Part shown: piece after piece, positions 12,064-24,802 of the stretch
How positions within the stretch are numbered: the stretch's first letter is position 1
Layout: the number at the start of each line of letters is the position of its first letter
Assembly (NCBI RefSeq): GCF_003116135.1
Contig: NZ_PDOA01000003.1
Coordinates: forward strand, 372,001 to 436,000
DNA from: Teichococcus aestuarii
Lineage (GTDB): Bacteria; Pseudomonadota; Alphaproteobacteria; Acetobacterales; Acetobacteraceae
DNA: 64,000 nucleotides
Direction: 5' to 3'
Made by a program: the position numbers and the translations under genes
Notes under the pieces: model-generated
The model's database searches: none
What the model saw: the letters and a program-made list of their open reading frames with translations, nothing else
What the model was told of the DNA's origin: nothing

Positions 12064-14259
12064 TCACAGGAAGCTGACGGGGTCGATATCGACCTGCACT
12101 CGCACTCCGGCCGGCACCCCGGCGCGGGAGAGCCACTCCCGCAGCAGCGGCTGCACCGCCACATCCCGCCGCGCCTTCAGCAGCAGCCGCCGCCGGTGCC
12201 GCCCGCGCAGCAGGGCAAGCGGCGCCGGCGCCGGGCCCAGCACCTCCACCCCCTCCGCCTGCGGCGCGGTGAGCCCCAGGTCGCGCGCCGCGCGGTCCGC
12301 CTCCCGCTCGTCCTCGGCCGAGACGATCAGCGCGGCGAGCCGGCCGAAGGGGGGCCAATGGCCGGGGCGGCGGCTTTCCGCCTCGGCCTCCATGAAGGCG
12401 TCGAGGTCGCCCGAGACCAGCGCCTCCAGCACCGGGTGCTCGGGGCTCCAGCTCTGCAGCAGCACCCGCCCCGGCGCCTCGGCCCGGCCGGCGCGGCCGG
12501 CCACCTGGTGCAGCAGCTGCACCGTGCGCTCGGCGGCGCGCAGGTCGCCGCCCGCGAGGCCGAGATCGGCATCCACCACCCCCACCAGGGTCAGGTGCGG
12601 GAAGTGCCAGCCCTTGGCGACGATCTGCGTGCCGATGATGAGGTCCACCTCGCGCTCCTGGATGGCGCGCGCCGCCTCGGCCGCCGCGGCGGGGCCGGGG
12701 ATGGTGTCGGAGGCCATCACCAGCCGCCGCGCATCGGGGAAGAGCAGCGCCGCCTCCTCCTGCACCCGCTCCACGCCGGGGCCGAGCGGCGTCAGGCTGC
12801 CCTCGGCGGCGCATTCGGGGCAGGTCTCGGGAATCGGCTCGGCATGGCCGCAATGGTGGCATTGCAGGGTGCGGCGCACCCGGTGCTCCACCAGCCAGGC
12901 GGTGCAGTTGGGGCAGCGCATGCGGTGGCCGCAGCTGCGGCAGAGCGTCAGCGGCGCGTAGCCCCGCCGGTTGAGGAACAGCATGGCCTGCTGCCCCGCC
13001 GCCAGCGTCTCCCGCACCGCCTCGACGAGCGGCGGGCTGAGGAAGCGGCCGCGCTCGGGCGGCGTGCGCCGCTGGTCGATCACCGCCACCTCGGGCAGGC
13101 TGGCGCCGCCATGCCGCACCGGCAGGTGCAGCGCGGCGTAGCGGCCAGTCCCCGCATTGGTCAGCGTCTCCAGGCTGGGCGTGGCGGAGACCAGCACGCA
13201 GGCGGCGCCGGCGAGGCGTGCGCGCACCACCGCCATGTCCCGCGCGTGGTAGATGACGCCCTCCTCCTGCTTGAAGGCGGTCTCGTGCTCCTCGTCCACG
13301 ATGATCAGGCCGAGATCCGGGAAGGGCAGGAACAGGGCCGAGCGGGCGCCCACCAGCACCGGCGCCCGCCCCTCGGCCACGGCGCGCCAGGTGTCCCGCC
13401 GCAGCCGGCTGCCGAGCTCGGAGTGCCACAGGGCGGGCGGGCCGCCGAAGCGCCGCTCGAACCGCTCCAGCCACTGGGTGGAGAGGGCGATCTCGGGCAG
13501 CAGCACCAGCGCCTGCCGCCCCTGCTCCAGGCATTCCGCCACCGCCTCCAGATACACCTCCGTCTTGCCCGAACCGGTGACGCCGGTGAGCAGCGTGACA
13601 CCGAAGGCCCGCGCCGCGGTGGCCTCCCGCAGCGCCGCCGCCACCTGCCCCTGCTCGGTGCCGAGGGTGGGTCCGGGGTGGGCGGGGTTGGGGCGCGGGA
13701 ACTCGGCGCCGGCCGGCAGCAGGGCGGGCTCGAGCAGCCCGGCCCCGGCCATGCCGCGCACCACGCCGGCGGAGACGCCGGCCTCGGCGGCCAGGGTGGC
13801 GGCGGTGTAGACCTCGCCCGGCTCCATCGCGTCCAGCACGCGGCGGCGCGCCTCGGTCAGCCGCCCCTCCCCCTGGCCCTGCCCCTGGGCCGCGCGCCGC
13901 CCGGCGGCGGCGAGGCGCCAGCCGGCCTTCTGCGCCGGCGGCTCCAGCGCCGAGGGGCTGCTCATCGCCATGCGCAGCACCGCGCCGGGCGGGCTCAGCG
14001 TATAGGCCGCCACCCATTCGACGAAGCGGCGCAGGCTGGCCGTCATCGGCGGCACCGGCAGCACCTCCACGATGTCGCGCAGGCGGCGTTCCGGCAGGTC
14101 GGGATCGGCCTCGCCATCCCACACCACGCCGTAGAGCTGCCGGCCCGAGAGCGGCACCACCACGAAGCTGCCGGCCGGCGGCACGTCCCGGCCGGCCGGC
14201 ACCCGGTAGTCATAGGCCCCGGCCAGCGGCAGGGGCAGCAGCACACGCAGACGAGCCAT
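12064..14259 (-). CDS. priA: Primosomal protein N' (PriA helicase)
   Basis: A 731-residue replication-restart helicase that reloads the replisome at stalled forks. The N-terminal DNA-binding domain opens [21 protein letters not shown]. The helicase core has the Walker A motif GVTGSGKTE and the Walker B box VDEEHE. Cysteine pairs CRSC/CPNC and CHHC/CPEC form the inserted zinc module, and [13 protein letters not shown] is the usual C-terminal helicase motif. The start is set by homology; the open frame continues more than 500 codons upstream without protein-like sequence. It lies upstream of the atp operon on the same strand, a common alphaproteobacterial neighbourhood. Confidence 0.96.
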   Translation of the reverse strand: MARLRVLLPLPLAGAYDYRVPAGRDVPPAGSFVVVPLSGRQLYGVVWDGEADPDLPERRLRDIVEVLPVPPMTASLRRFVEWVAAYTLSPPGAVLRMAMSSPSALEPPAQKAGWRLAAAGRRAAQGQGQGEGRLTEARRRVLDAMEPGEVYTAATLAAEAGVSAGVVRGMAGAGLLEPALLPAGAEFPRPNPAHPGPTLGTEQGQVAAALREATAARAFGVTLLTGVTGSGKTEVYLEAVAECLEQGRQALVLLPEIALSTQWLERFERRFGGPPALWHSELGSRLRRDTWRAVAEGRAPVLVGARSALFLPFPDLGLIIVDEEHETAFKQEEGVIYHARDMAVVRARLAGAACVLVSATPSLETLTNAGTGRYAALHLPVRHGGASLPEVAVIDQRRTPPERGRFLSPPLVEAVRETLAAGQQAMLFLNRRGYAPLTLCRSCGHRMRCPNCTAWLVEHRVRRTLQCHHCGHAEPIPETCPECAAEGSLTPLGPGVERVQEEAALLFPDARRLVMASDTIPGPAAAAEAARAIQEREVDLIIGTQIVAKGWHFPHLTLVGVVDADLGLAGGDLRAAERTVQLLHQVAGRAGRAEAPGRVLLQSWSPEHPVLEALVSGDLDAFMEAEAESRRPGHWPPFGRLAALIVSAEDEREADRAARDLGLTAPQAEGVEVLGPAPAPLALLRGRHRRRLLLKARRDVAVQPLLREWLSRAGVPAGVRVQVDIDPVSFL

Positions 14260-14403
14260 CGAGCCCCTTCTCCAAGACCTTCCCCGGGCGGCACGGCCTT
14301 TCGCCCGGCACCCGCCATCCGCTAGATAGGGTGACACGACCCCGGGACGCACCCCCTCCTCCTCGCAACCGGCGCATGTCGCCGCGCCACAGGAAACCGC
14401 CTC

Positions 14404-15060
14404 ATGAAGTTCTTCGTCGACACCGCCGAGGTGTCCGAGATCCGCGCGCTTGCCGAGCTCGGCATGGTCGACGGCGTCACCACCAACCCCTCGCTGATCG
14501 CCAAGTCCGGCCGCAACATGGCCGAGGTGATCGCCGAGATCTGCACCGTGACGCCCGGCCACGTCTCCGCCGAGGTGACGGCGACCGACTACGAGACCAT
14601 GCTGGCCGAGGGCCGCTTCCTGCGCGGCATCGCCTCGAACGTGGCGGTGAAGGTGCCGCTGACCGAGGCCGGGCTGCGCACCTGCCGCGCGCTCTCCGAC
14701 GAGGGCACGCCGGTCAACGTCACGCTGTGCTTCTCCCCCACCCAGGCGCTGCTGGCGGCCAAGGCGGGGGCCACCTACGTCTCGCCCTTCGTCGGCCGGC
14801 TGGACGACCTGGCGCAGGACGGCATGCAGCTGATCGCCGACATCGTGCAGATCTACCGCAACTACCCCGCGATCCGGACCGAGGTGCTGGTGGCCTCCAT
14901 CCGCCACCCGCTGCACCTGGCGCAGGCGGCCAAGCTCGGCGCCGGCGTGGCCACCCTGCCGCCCGCCGTGATCCGCCAGCTCATCAAGCACCCGCTGACC
15001 GACCGCGGCCTGGAGGCCTTCCTGGCCGACTGGAAGAAGACCGGCCAGAGCATCCTCTGA
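14404..15060 (+). CDS. fsa: Small transaldolase / fructose-6-phosphate aldolase family protein
   Basis: A 218-residue class I aldolase barrel of the TalC/FSA group, acting on sugar phosphates in the non-oxidative pentose phosphate pathway. It opens [13 protein letters not shown], has the [12 protein letters not shown] substrate loop, and Lys83 in VAVKVPLT is the Schiff-base lysine. At the position of the tyrosine that favours fructose-6-phosphate aldolase activity in the E. coli enzyme it has Phe129 ([10 protein letters not shown]), which points to transaldolase activity. The gene is divergent from priA and heads a run with DUF484 and xerC. The family name is used as the symbol; the real activity is probably transaldolase. 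Confidence 0.92.
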   Translation: MKFFVDTAEVSEIRALAELGMVDGVTTNPSLIAKSGRNMAEVIAEICTVTPGHVSAEVTATDYETMLAEGRFLRGIASNVAVKVPLTEAGLRTCRALSDEGTPVNVTLCFSPTQALLAAKAGATYVSPFVGRLDDLAQDGMQLIADIVQIYRNYPAIRTEVLVASIRHPLHLAQAAKLGAGVATLPPAVIRQLIKHPLTDRGLEAFLADWKKTGQSIL

Positions 15061-15086
15061 GCCGGGCGCGGGGCGCGGAGGGCGGC

Positions 15087-15682
15087 ATGACACCCGAGGA
15101 TGTGGCCGCCTGGCTGCGGGCCCATCCCGGCTTCCTGGCCGAGCAGCCCGAGCTGTACCGGCTGCTTGCGCCGCCGCGCCGCGTCCATGGCGAGGAGCTG
15201 GCCGACCACATGGCGGCGATGCTCTCCGCCGAGCGCGCCGCCAGCCGCGAGATGGCGGACGCGGCGCGCGAGGGGGCGGGCTTCGCCGCCCGCGCCCGCG
15301 CCGCCGTGCTGGCGCTGATCCCGAGCGCCGACCCGGCCGAGACGGTGAGCCAGGAATGGCCCGCCCTGCTCGGCCTCGAGCATTGCGCCCTGGCCGATGA
15401 GGGGATGCCCGCCGCGCACCGGCTGAGCCTGCCCGCCGGCACCGTGGCGCGGCTGCTGCCCGCCGGGCGCGACGCGCTGGTCCGCCCCGCCCCCACCGAC
15501 CTTCCCCTGCTGCACGCCGAGGCGGCCGGCCTGGTGCGGTGCGACGCGCTGGCCCGGCTGCCGCTGCCCGGCGCGCCCTGCATGCTGGTGCTGGGCGCGC
15601 GCGGCGCCACCGGCCTGCCGGCGCGCGGCGCCGGGCCGGACCTGCTGTTCCTGGCGCGCGCCCTGGCCGCGGCCCTGCTGCG

Positions 15683-15686
<4 letters not shown>
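15087..15686 (+). CDS. DUF484 family protein (GAF-like)
   Basis: A 199-residue protein whose N-terminus ([18 protein letters not shown]) carries the family hallmark of a helix ending in HPxF. A helical linker and a GAF-like domain follow. DUF484 proteins commonly sit next to xerC; their molecular role is not established. The start codon is preceded by a G-rich ribosome site and lies 26 bases after the transaldolase stop. Its stop codon overlaps the xerC start as ATGA, a sign of coupled translation. The alanine-rich C-terminal third is less conserved. Confidence 0.88.
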
Positions 15687-16612
<926 letters not shown>

Positions 16613-16627
16613 GCCGCGCCCCTCGCC

Positions 16628-16909
16628 TCAGCGCCGGCCGAGGCGGCGCATCATCCAGTCCGACCACGCGCCGCAGCGGCTCAGCATGCGGCCCTCCAGC
16701 GAGCCCAGCCCGTTCACCTGGGCCGGCCAGCGTGCCTGGCACCAGCCCAGCGCGCGCTGCGACCAGGCATGCTGCTCGCGCAGCACGAAGATGCCGAGCA
16801 GCAGGAAGACGGTGCCGTTCATCACCGGCAGGATCAGGCCGATCACGCCGAGCAGCAGCAGCAACCAGCCGGCCAGCTTGCGTTTCCAGGACGGGCGATA
16901 GACGAGCAT
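16628..16909 (-). CDS. Small two-helix membrane protein
   Basis: A 93-residue protein with a basic N-terminus (PSWKRKLAG), one long hydrophobic stretch that may span the membrane as a helical hairpin (about residues 14-42) and a charged, tryptophan-rich tail. The pattern of a glycine/proline break inside the hydrophobic segment recalls the small PGPGW/DUF454-type membrane proteins, but the signature is not exact. An earlier in-frame ATG exists 36 bases upstream. The start chosen begins MLVYRPSW. It converges with xerC and lies downstream of the DUF1275 gene. I cannot assign a function. Confidence 0.7.
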   Translation of the reverse strand: MLVYRPSWKRKLAGWLLLLLGVIGLILPVMNGTVFLLLGIFVLREQHAWSQRALGWCQARWPAQVNGLGSLEGRMLSRCGAWSDWMMRRLGRR

Positions 16910-16955
16910 GGCATGGCAGATGGCCCTGCCCCGGCCTCGGCTCAAGAAGCCTGCC

Positions 16956-17693
16956 TCATGGCTGGCGCATGGCCCCGGCCGTCAGCAGCAGCAGCGCCGC
17001 CACCGGCAGGCAGAAGGCGAAGCCCAGCACCAGGAAGCCCGCCGCCCCCGCCACCCCGCCCAGGAAGAAGCCGCCCAGCAATCCGAGCAGCAGGCGCAGC
17101 TTGGCGCGGTCCGCCCGCACGAAGGGGCGGCCCTCCAGCATTCCGGCGCGGTTCCAGTAGAGCAGCCTGCCCAGCTCCACGCCGATGTCGGTGACGATGC
17201 CGGTGACATGGGTGGTGCGCATCCGCGCGCCGGAGATCTTGGTGATGGTGGCGTTCTGCAGCCCCATCAGGAAGCAGAGCAGCGGCGTCGCCAGCGCCGC
17301 GGGCGGCAGCCCGCCCGATCGCTGCGCCACCAGCCAGCCGGCGCCGCCGCCGGCCAGCAGCAGCCCCGCCTCCAGCCGCAGCGGCGCCAGGTAGGGGTTG
17401 GGCCGCCCGCGCCGGCGGCCATGGTTGATCAGCATGGCCGAGGCCATGGCGCCGCCCGTGAAGGCCAGCAGCGCGAGCAGCCCCGCCAGCACCACGGGCA
17501 CGGCGCCGAGCACCAGATGGTCCGCCATGGCCGAGACGATGCCGGACATGTGCGAGGTGTAGGCGCCGGCCAGCAGGAAGCCGCCGGCATTGACCGCCCC
17601 CGCCACGGCGGCGAGGCAGAGGCTCAGCCCCGCCTCGCTCAATCCTGCGCGGGCGAGGCCGGCCAGGGGCGGGCGCGGGTGAAGCGAGCCCAC
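16956..17693 (-). CDS. DUF1275 (YoaK) family membrane protein
   Basis: A 245-residue polytopic inner-membrane protein of the YoaK/DUF1275 family, whose function is unknown. The first helix contains AGAVNAGGFLLAGAYTSHMSG, the glycine-rich family signature. A second hallmark, MGLQNATITKISGARMRTTHVTG, sits mid-protein, and four further hydrophobic segments follow. No ATG fits; the best start is a GTG 14 bases after the lpd stop, without a strong ribosome site. Close spacing suggests it is the tail of the lpd transcript. Confidence 0.82.
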   Translation of the reverse strand: MGSLHPRPPLAGLARAGLSEAGLSLCLAAVAGAVNAGGFLLAGAYTSHMSGIVSAMADHLVLGAVPVVLAGLLALLAFTGGAMASAMLINHGRRRGRPNPYLAPLRLEAGLLLAGGGAGWLVAQRSGGLPPAALATPLLCFLMGLQNATITKISGARMRTTHVTGIVTDIGVELGRLLYWNRAGMLEGRPFVRADRAKLRLLLGLLGGFFLGGVAGAAGFLVLGFAFCLPVAALLLLTAGAMRQP

Positions 17694-17707
17694 CCGCGCC
17701 GCGCCGC

Positions 17708-19099
<1,392 letters not shown>

Positions 19100-19360
19100 G
19101 GGGCAAAAGTCCTGCTTGGCAATGGAATGTGACGGGCAAACTGGCGCGGCCGGCGCCATCGGGCAAGGGGGCAGCGTGCCGGAGCCGGCCCCTGGCGGCG
19201 CGATCCTGCCCCTCCCGCCCCGCATGCGCCCTGGCCGCCACAGGGGCGGGCGTGGGGCCGGGCCCGCGCAGGGATGTTGCGCGCCATGCCCCGCCTCTGC
19301 CACGCTGCCCGCAATGGGAGGGGGCCAAAACGAAGCCTCCCCCGTGGAGGAATGACGAGA

Positions 19361-20356
19361 ATGCCCACCCGCTCCGACCGGGCGCTGCCGCGCCGCAACG
19401 TCCTGGCTCTCGCCGCCGGCGCTGCCGCCGCCGGCGCCCTGGCGCGCCCCGCCCTGGCACAGGGCTTCCCCGCCCGGCAGATCCGCCTGATGGTGCCCTG
19501 GCCCCCTGGCGGCTCGGCCGACGCGCAGCTCCGCTCGATGGCCGATCTCGCCACACGCAGCCTGGGCCACCCGGTGGTGATCGAGAACCGCTCCGGCGCG
19601 CGCGGGCTGCTGGCCGCCCAGGCGCTGCTGCAGGCGGCGCCCGATGGCTACACCCTGGCCCAGCACCACCTCTCGGTGATCCGCCATCCCTACATGACCA
19701 AGGCGAAGTCCTGGGACCCGGTGGAGGATTTCACCCCGGTCATCGGCCTCACCGGCTGGCTGTTCGGCGTGGTGGTGCGGACGGACAGCCCGATCAAGAG
19801 CTGGGCCGACTACGTGGCGGCGGTGAAGGCGCGCCCGGGGATGATGACCTATTCCACCAGCGGCATCGGCACCACCAACCACCTCGCCATGGAGGATATC
19901 TGCAACCGGCTGGGGATGCAGATGACGCATGTGCCCTTCCGCGGCAGCACGGAAGGGGTGACGGCGCTGCTCGGCGGGCAGATCGACAGCATCGCCGACA
20001 GCTCCGCCTGGGTGCCGCAGGTGGAGGCGGGGCAGTTCCGCCTGCTCAGCGTCTGGTCGCCCGAGCGGGCGAAGCGTTTCCCCGATGTGCCGACGCTGCG
20101 GGAGCTGGGCATCGACCTCGCCGTGACCTCGCCCTACGGCATCGCCGGGCCGAAGGGCATGGACCCGGGCGTGGTGCGCGTGCTGCACGACGCCTTCAAG
20201 GCCGCGCTGATGAGCCCCGAGAACACGGCGATCCGCGAGAAGTGGGATATGCCGCTGAACTACATGGACACCGAGGCCTATCGCGACTTCACGGTGCGCC
20301 GCGCGGCCTATGAGAAGGCGATGGTGGCGCGGCTCAACCTCAGCATCGACGGCTGA
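19361..20356 (+). CDS. Bug-family tripartite tricarboxylate transporter substrate-binding protein
   Basis: A 331-residue periplasmic receptor of the Bug/TctC family. The N-terminus ([18 protein letters not shown]) is a Tat-like signal ending near ALAQG. The first mature strand [16 protein letters not shown] and the later [25 protein letters not shown] region are typical of these receptors. Two ATGs lie 9 bases apart; this one is about 10 bases from the GGAGG site and the other nearly touches it, so this is chosen. No transporter membrane genes are nearby, so it is an orphan receptor, placed on the opposite strand inside the suc-lpd cluster. Confidence 0.9.
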   Translation: MPTRSDRALPRRNVLALAAGAAAAGALARPALAQGFPARQIRLMVPWPPGGSADAQLRSMADLATRSLGHPVVIENRSGARGLLAAQALLQAAPDGYTLAQHHLSVIRHPYMTKAKSWDPVEDFTPVIGLTGWLFGVVVRTDSPIKSWADYVAAVKARPGMMTYSTSGIGTTNHLAMEDICNRLGMQMTHVPFRGSTEGVTALLGGQIDSIADSSAWVPQVEAGQFRLLSVWSPERAKRFPDVPTLRELGIDLAVTSPYGIAGPKGMDPGVVRVLHDAFKAALMSPENTAIREKWDMPLNYMDTEAYRDFTVRRAAYEKAMVARLNLSIDG

Positions 20357-20364
20357 AACGCGAA

Positions 20365-20391
20365 GCGGGGGCCGCTGCGCGCGGCCCCCGC
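20365..20391. terminator. GC-rich hairpin between convergent receptor gene and odhB
   Basis: Two 11-base arms, GCGGGGGCCGC and GCGGCCCCCGC, pair perfectly around a TGCGC loop between the receptor stop and the odhB stop. There is no long T-run on either side, so it may act with Rho or as a bidirectional barrier. Confidence 0.55.
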
Positions 20392-20422
20392 CCCTTCATC
20401 CCGGGCCCGGAAGGGCCGGGCC

Positions 20423-21673
20423 TCAGATGTCGAGCATCAGCCGGCGCGGGTCCTCGATGCTCTCCTTCACGCGCACCAGGAAGGACACCGCCTCCTTCCC
20501 GTCGACGATGCGGTGGTCGTAGGAGAGCGCCAGGTACATCATCGGGCGGATCTCGATCTTGCCGCCCACCACCATCGGGCGCTCCTGGATCTTGTGCATG
20601 CCCAGGATGCCGGACTGCGGCGGATTCAGGATCGGCGTCGACATCAGCGAGCCGTAGATGCCGCCATTGGTGATGGTGAAGCTGCCGCCCGAGAGCTCGT
20701 CGAGCTTGAGCTGGCCATCACGCGCCTTGCGGCCGAAGCCGGAGATGCTCTTCTCGATCTCGGCGAAGGACATCTGGTCGGCGTGCTTCAGCACCGGCAC
20801 GACGAGGCCGGACGGGCCGCCCACCGCGATGCCCATGTGCACGAAGTTCTTGTAGACCAGATCGTCGCCGTCGATCTCGGCGTTGACGGCCGGGAACTCC
20901 TTCAGCGCCGAGACGCAGGCCTTCACGAAGAAGGACATGAAGCCGAGCTTGGTGCCCTGCTTCTTCTCGAACACGTCCTTGTACTCGTTCCGCAGCGCCA
21001 TCACCGCGCCCATGTCCACCTCGTTGAAGGTGGTCAGCATGGCGGCGGTGTTCTGCGCCTCCTTCAGCCGGTTGGCGATGGTCTTGCGCAGGCGGGTCAT
21101 CTTCACCCGCTCCTCGCCGCCCTCCAGGGCGCGCGGGGCCTTCGGCGCGGCGGGCTTCGCCGCCTCGGGCGCCGGGCGGGCCAGGAAAGCCTGCACGTCG
21201 CCCTTGCTGATGCGGCCATCCTTCGCCGTGCCGGTGCCGACCTGCTCGGCCGACACCTTGTTCTCGGCCATCATCTTGGCGGCGGCGGGCAGCGGCGCGT
21301 GGCCGACGCCGGGGCGGCCGACCGGGCCGGTCTCGGCGCGCGGCGCCTCGACCTTCGGGCCGGCGGGGGCGGCGGCGGGCGCCGCGGGGGCGCTCGCGGC
21401 CTTGTCGGCGGCGGGCTTCGGCGCGGCGGCCTTGCCGTCGCCGGCGCCGATCACGCCGAGCACGGCGCCCGGCTCGACCTCGGCGCCCTCATCGGCGGTG
21501 ATCGACTCCAGCACGCCGGCGGAGGGCGCGTTGACCTCCACCGTGACCTTGTCGGTCTCCAGCTCCACCAGCGGCTCGTCGGCCGCAACCGCGTCACCGG
21601 CCTTCTTCATCCACTTGGCCACCGTCGCGGTGGACACGCTCTCGCCCAGTGTGGGCACCACAATTTCGGTCAT
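20423..21673 (-). CDS. odhB: 2-oxoglutarate dehydrogenase E2, dihydrolipoyllysine succinyltransferase
   Basis: The 416-residue E2 core of the 2-oxoglutarate dehydrogenase complex passes the succinyl group from lipoate to CoA. An N-terminal lipoyl domain ([12 protein letters not shown]...) has its modified Lys42 in ELETDKVTV. An Ala/Pro-rich linker and a peripheral-subunit-binding segment ([12 protein letters not shown]) follow. The C-terminal catalytic domain has the active-site motif [12 protein letters not shown]. There is one lipoyl domain, as expected for this enzyme. It starts 41 bases after the sucA stop and is almost certainly co-transcribed with it. Confidence 0.96.
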   Translation of the reverse strand: MTEIVVPTLGESVSTATVAKWMKKAGDAVAADEPLVELETDKVTVEVNAPSAGVLESITADEGAEVEPGAVLGVIGAGDGKAAAPKPAADKAASAPAAPAAAPAGPKVEAPRAETGPVGRPGVGHAPLPAAAKMMAENKVSAEQVGTGTAKDGRISKGDVQAFLARPAPEAAKPAAPKAPRALEGGEERVKMTRLRKTIANRLKEAQNTAAMLTTFNEVDMGAVMALRNEYKDVFEKKQGTKLGFMSFFVKACVSALKEFPAVNAEIDGDDLVYKNFVHMGIAVGGPSGLVVPVLKHADQMSFAEIEKSISGFGRKARDGQLKLDELSGGSFTITNGGIYGSLMSTPILNPPQSGILGMHKIQERPMVVGGKIEIRPMMYLALSYDHRIVDGKEAVSFLVRVKESIEDPRRLMLDI

Positions 21674-21714
21674 TCTGCCGTCGCCTTCTTGCCGGTGCGA
21701 TGCTCAGGAATGGG

Positions 21715-24600
21715 TCAGTCGAGGCCCAGCGCTTCGCGCACCAGGGCCTCCTGCTGTTGCTGATGGACCTTGGCCAGGCCGGTGGCCGGGCTCGCCGCCT
21801 CGGCGCGGCCCACATAGTCGGGCCGCTTGGCCTTGATATCGAGGTCCTTCAGCACCTTTTCGATGCGCCGGTCGACGAAGGTCCAGGCGCCCATGTTCTC
21901 GGGCTCCTCCTGGCACCAGACCACCTCGGCATTCTTGTACTCGGCGAGCGCCTTGGCGAGGCTGACGCGCGGGAAGGGATGGATCTGCTCCACCCGCACG
22001 ATGGCCACGTCCTGCACGCCCTTGTCGCGGCGCTCCTGCAGCAGGTCGTAATAGACCTTGCCGGTGCAGAGCACGACGCGCTTCACCTGCTCGGCGGGGG
22101 CGATGGCGTCCACCTCCGGGATCACGGTGCGGAAGGTGGAGCCGGGCGCGAACTCCGAGAGGCTGCTGATCGCCAGCTTGTGGCGCAGCAGGGACTTCGG
22201 CGTCATCACCACCAGCGGCTTGCGGTAGTTGCGCTTCAGCTGCCGGCGCAGGGCGTGGAAGTAGTTGGCCGGCGTGGTGAAGTTGCACACCGCCATGTTG
22301 CGCTCGGCGCAGAGCTGCAGGTAGCGCTCGAGGCGGGCGGAGGAGTGCTCCGGCCCCTGCCCCTCATAGCCGTGCGGCAGCAGCATCACGAGGCCGGACA
22401 TGCGCAGCCACTTGGTCTCGGCGCTGGCGATGAACTGGTCGATGATGACCTGCGCGCCATTGGCGAAGTCGCCGAACTGCGCCTCCCACAGCACCAGGGT
22501 CTGCGGGTCGGCCAGGGTGTAGCCGTAGTCGAAGCCCAGCACGCCCATCTCGGAGAGCAGCGAGTTGAAGGCCTCCATCCGCGCCTGTCCGTCGCGGATG
22601 TTGTTCAGCGGCATGTACTCCGCCTGGCTCTGCTGGTCGATCAGCACGCAATGGCGGTGGGAGAAGGTGCCGCGCTGCACGTCCTCGCCCGAGAGGCGGA
22701 CACGGTGGCCCTCCAGCAGCAGGGTGCCGAAGGCCAGCGCCTCGCCGGTCGCCCAGTCGATCCCCTCGCCCGTCTCGATGGCGTTCTTCTTGGCCTCGAG
22801 CTGGCGGACGATCTTGGAGTTGGCGTTGAAGCCCTCCGGCACGCGGGAGAGGGCGCCGCCCACCTCGCGCAGCGTGGCGAGGTCGACGGCGGTGCCGTCC
22901 TCCTTGTCCTCGTCATCCGAGCCGGCGGCCTTGAGGCCGGCCCAGTGGCCCTCCAGCCAGTCCGCCTTGTTCGGCTTGAAGGTCTGGGCGGCCTGGTAGG
23001 CCTCCTCCAGCCGGGCGTAGAAGGCGTCGAGCATCGCCTTGCCGTCCTCGGCCGGCACGGCGCCGGAGGCGGCGAGCGCCTCGGCGTACTTCGTGCGGGT
23101 CGTCTTCATCTCCTTGATCCGGCCATACATGGTCGGCTGGGTGAAGGCCGGCTCGTCCGTCTCGTTGTGGCCGTGGCGGCGGTAGCAGACGATGTCCAGC
23201 ACGATGTCCGCGCCGAACTGCATGCGGTACTCGGCGGCGAGGCGGGCGCAGAACACCACCGCCTCCGGCTGGTCGCCATTGACGTGCAGGATCGGCGCCT
23301 GGATCGACTTGGCGACATCCGTGCAATACAGGCCCGAATAGGCGTGCAGCGGCACGGTGGTGAAGCCGATCTGGTTGTTCACCACCACATGCACGGTGCC
23401 GCCGGTGCGGTAGCCGATGAGTTGGCTCATCGCCAGCGTCTCATAGACCAGGCCCTGGCCGGCGAAGGCGGCGTCGCCATGCAGCAGGATGCCCATGACG
23501 GAGCGGCGGGTGCGGGTGTCGCCCGCCATGTCCTGGCGCGCGCGCACCTTGCCCACCACCACCGGGTCCACCGCCTCGAGATGCGAGGGGTTGGGCTGCA
23601 GCGAGAGGTGCACCTGGCGGCCGTTGATCTCGACATCGGTCGAGGTGCCGAGGTGGTACTTCACGTCGCCCGAGCCCTGCACGTCGTCGGGGTGCGCCGG
23701 CGTGCCCTTGAACTCGGAGAAGACCTGGGTGAAGGGCTTCTTCACCACGTTGACCAGCGTGTTCAGCCGGCCGCGATGCGGCATGCCGATGGCGATCTCG
23801 TTGACGCCCTGCCCCGCCGCGGTCTCGATGATGGCCTGCAGCGCCGGGATGGTGACCTCGCCGCCCTCCAGCCCGAAGCGCTTGGTGCCGACATACTTGC
23901 GGGCACAGAAGGCCTCGAAGCCCTCGGCCTCGGTCAGCTGCTGCAGGATGGCGCGGCGGCCGTCATTGTCGAAGGCGCGCGTCCAGGGCGCGCCCTCGAT
24001 GCGCTGCTGGATCCAGGATTTCTGCTCCGGGTCCTGGATGTGCATGAACTCGACGCCGATCGGCCCGCAATAGGTCGCGCGCAGGATCTGCACGATCTCG
24101 CGCAGCGAGGCCGTCTCCTTGCCGAGAACGCGGTCGATGAAGATCGGCCGGTTCATGTCGGCGTCGGTGAAGCCGTAGGTCTTGGGGTCCAGCTCCGGGT
24201 GCGGCTTGGCCTGCTGCAGGCCGAGCGGGTCGAGCTGCGCCTCCAGATGGCCGCGCACGCGGTAGGCGCGGATTAGCATCAGGACGCGGATCGAATCCAG
24301 CACCTGCTGGCGCGAGGCGGCGGGGTCGGCCGCCACGGCGGGGGCCGGCTTGGCGCCCTTCTTCGGGTCGGCCTTCGGGGCCTCGGGCTCGGGCGCGAAG
24401 CCGCCGCGCGGGCGGGGCGACCAGGAAGCGCCGGTGGCGTCGTGCAGAACGGCGCGCGCATCGTCGTTCAGCGCCGCGAACAGCTCCTGGAACGAGGCGT
24501 CCACGCTGTCCGGATTCTCCACCCAGCGCGCATACAGGTCGGCGAGGAAGGTGGCGTTCGCCCCCGTCATCGCGCTTGCCAGGATATCGATACCGGCCAT
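21715..24600 (-). CDS. sucA: 2-oxoglutarate dehydrogenase E1 component
   Basis: The 961-residue thiamine-diphosphate enzyme that decarboxylates 2-oxoglutarate. The N-terminal segment (NATFLADLYARWVENP) binds E2. The mid region has the GMPHRGRLN motif and the ThDP/Mg-binding GDAAFAGQGLVYE with NNQIGFTT downstream. The C-terminal part has the LLPHGYEGQGPEHSSARLER segment. Two ATGs are adjacent after an AGGAGG site; the second is 5 bases from it and is preferred. About 200 bases, including a hairpin, separate it from sucD, so it may also have its own promoter. Confidence 0.96.
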   Translation of the reverse strand: MAGIDILASAMTGANATFLADLYARWVENPDSVDASFQELFAALNDDARAVLHDATGASWSPRPRGGFAPEPEAPKADPKKGAKPAPAVAADPAASRQQVLDSIRVLMLIRAYRVRGHLEAQLDPLGLQQAKPHPELDPKTYGFTDADMNRPIFIDRVLGKETASLREIVQILRATYCGPIGVEFMHIQDPEQKSWIQQRIEGAPWTRAFDNDGRRAILQQLTEAEGFEAFCARKYVGTKRFGLEGGEVTIPALQAIIETAAGQGVNEIAIGMPHRGRLNTLVNVVKKPFTQVFSEFKGTPAHPDDVQGSGDVKYHLGTSTDVEINGRQVHLSLQPNPSHLEAVDPVVVGKVRARQDMAGDTRTRRSVMGILLHGDAAFAGQGLVYETLAMSQLIGYRTGGTVHVVVNNQIGFTTVPLHAYSGLYCTDVAKSIQAPILHVNGDQPEAVVFCARLAAEYRMQFGADIVLDIVCYRRHGHNETDEPAFTQPTMYGRIKEMKTTRTKYAEALAASGAVPAEDGKAMLDAFYARLEEAYQAAQTFKPNKADWLEGHWAGLKAAGSDDEDKEDGTAVDLATLREVGGALSRVPEGFNANSKIVRQLEAKKNAIETGEGIDWATGEALAFGTLLLEGHRVRLSGEDVQRGTFSHRHCVLIDQQSQAEYMPLNNIRDGQARMEAFNSLLSEMGVLGFDYGYTLADPQTLVLWEAQFGDFANGAQVIIDQFIASAETKWLRMSGLVMLLPHGYEGQGPEHSSARLERYLQLCAERNMAVCNFTTPANYFHALRRQLKRNYRKPLVVMTPKSLLRHKLAISSLSEFAPGSTFRTVIPEVDAIAPAEQVKRVVLCTGKVYYDLLQERRDKGVQDVAIVRVEQIHPFPRVSLAKALAEYKNAEVVWCQEEPENMGAWTFVDRRIEKVLKDLDIKAKRPDYVGRAEAASPATGLAKVHQQQQEALVREALGLD

Positions 24601-24668
24601 CATCTCCTCCTCGCCCGCACCTCGTCGGGCGCGGCGGCATCCGTTCACTACCGGGCGTCACAAAACGC

Positions 24669-24697
24669 AGCGCCGTCCCCGATATAGGGACGGCGCT
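24669..24697 (-). terminator. Hairpin between sucD and sucA
   Basis: Arms AGCGCCGTCCC and GGGACGGCGCT (11 bp) enclose a 7-base loop. Read leftward the stem is followed by GCGTTTTG, a modest T-tract. It probably ends or thins transcripts from mdh-sucCD before sucA. Confidence 0.6.
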
Positions 24698-24802
24698 GAT
24701 TAACATAGAGGTTAAAGTCGCGGCATGGCAGCCAGCACTGACAGGCCTGCATGACAGACCCGCCCGGTTGGCCTTGCTCGCCTTGCCACGACGGGTCGGG
24801 CA

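Noticed and set aside
19100-20188. Extended N-terminus of dihydrolipoyl dehydrogenase
   Set aside because: The extra part is the antisense of the Bug receptor gene; the FAD-binding start [13 protein letters not shown] is the normal one.
21649-24276. Open frame of about 875 codons antisense to sucA
   Set aside because: It mirrors the whole of an enzyme with excellent motifs and shows no protein-like segments.
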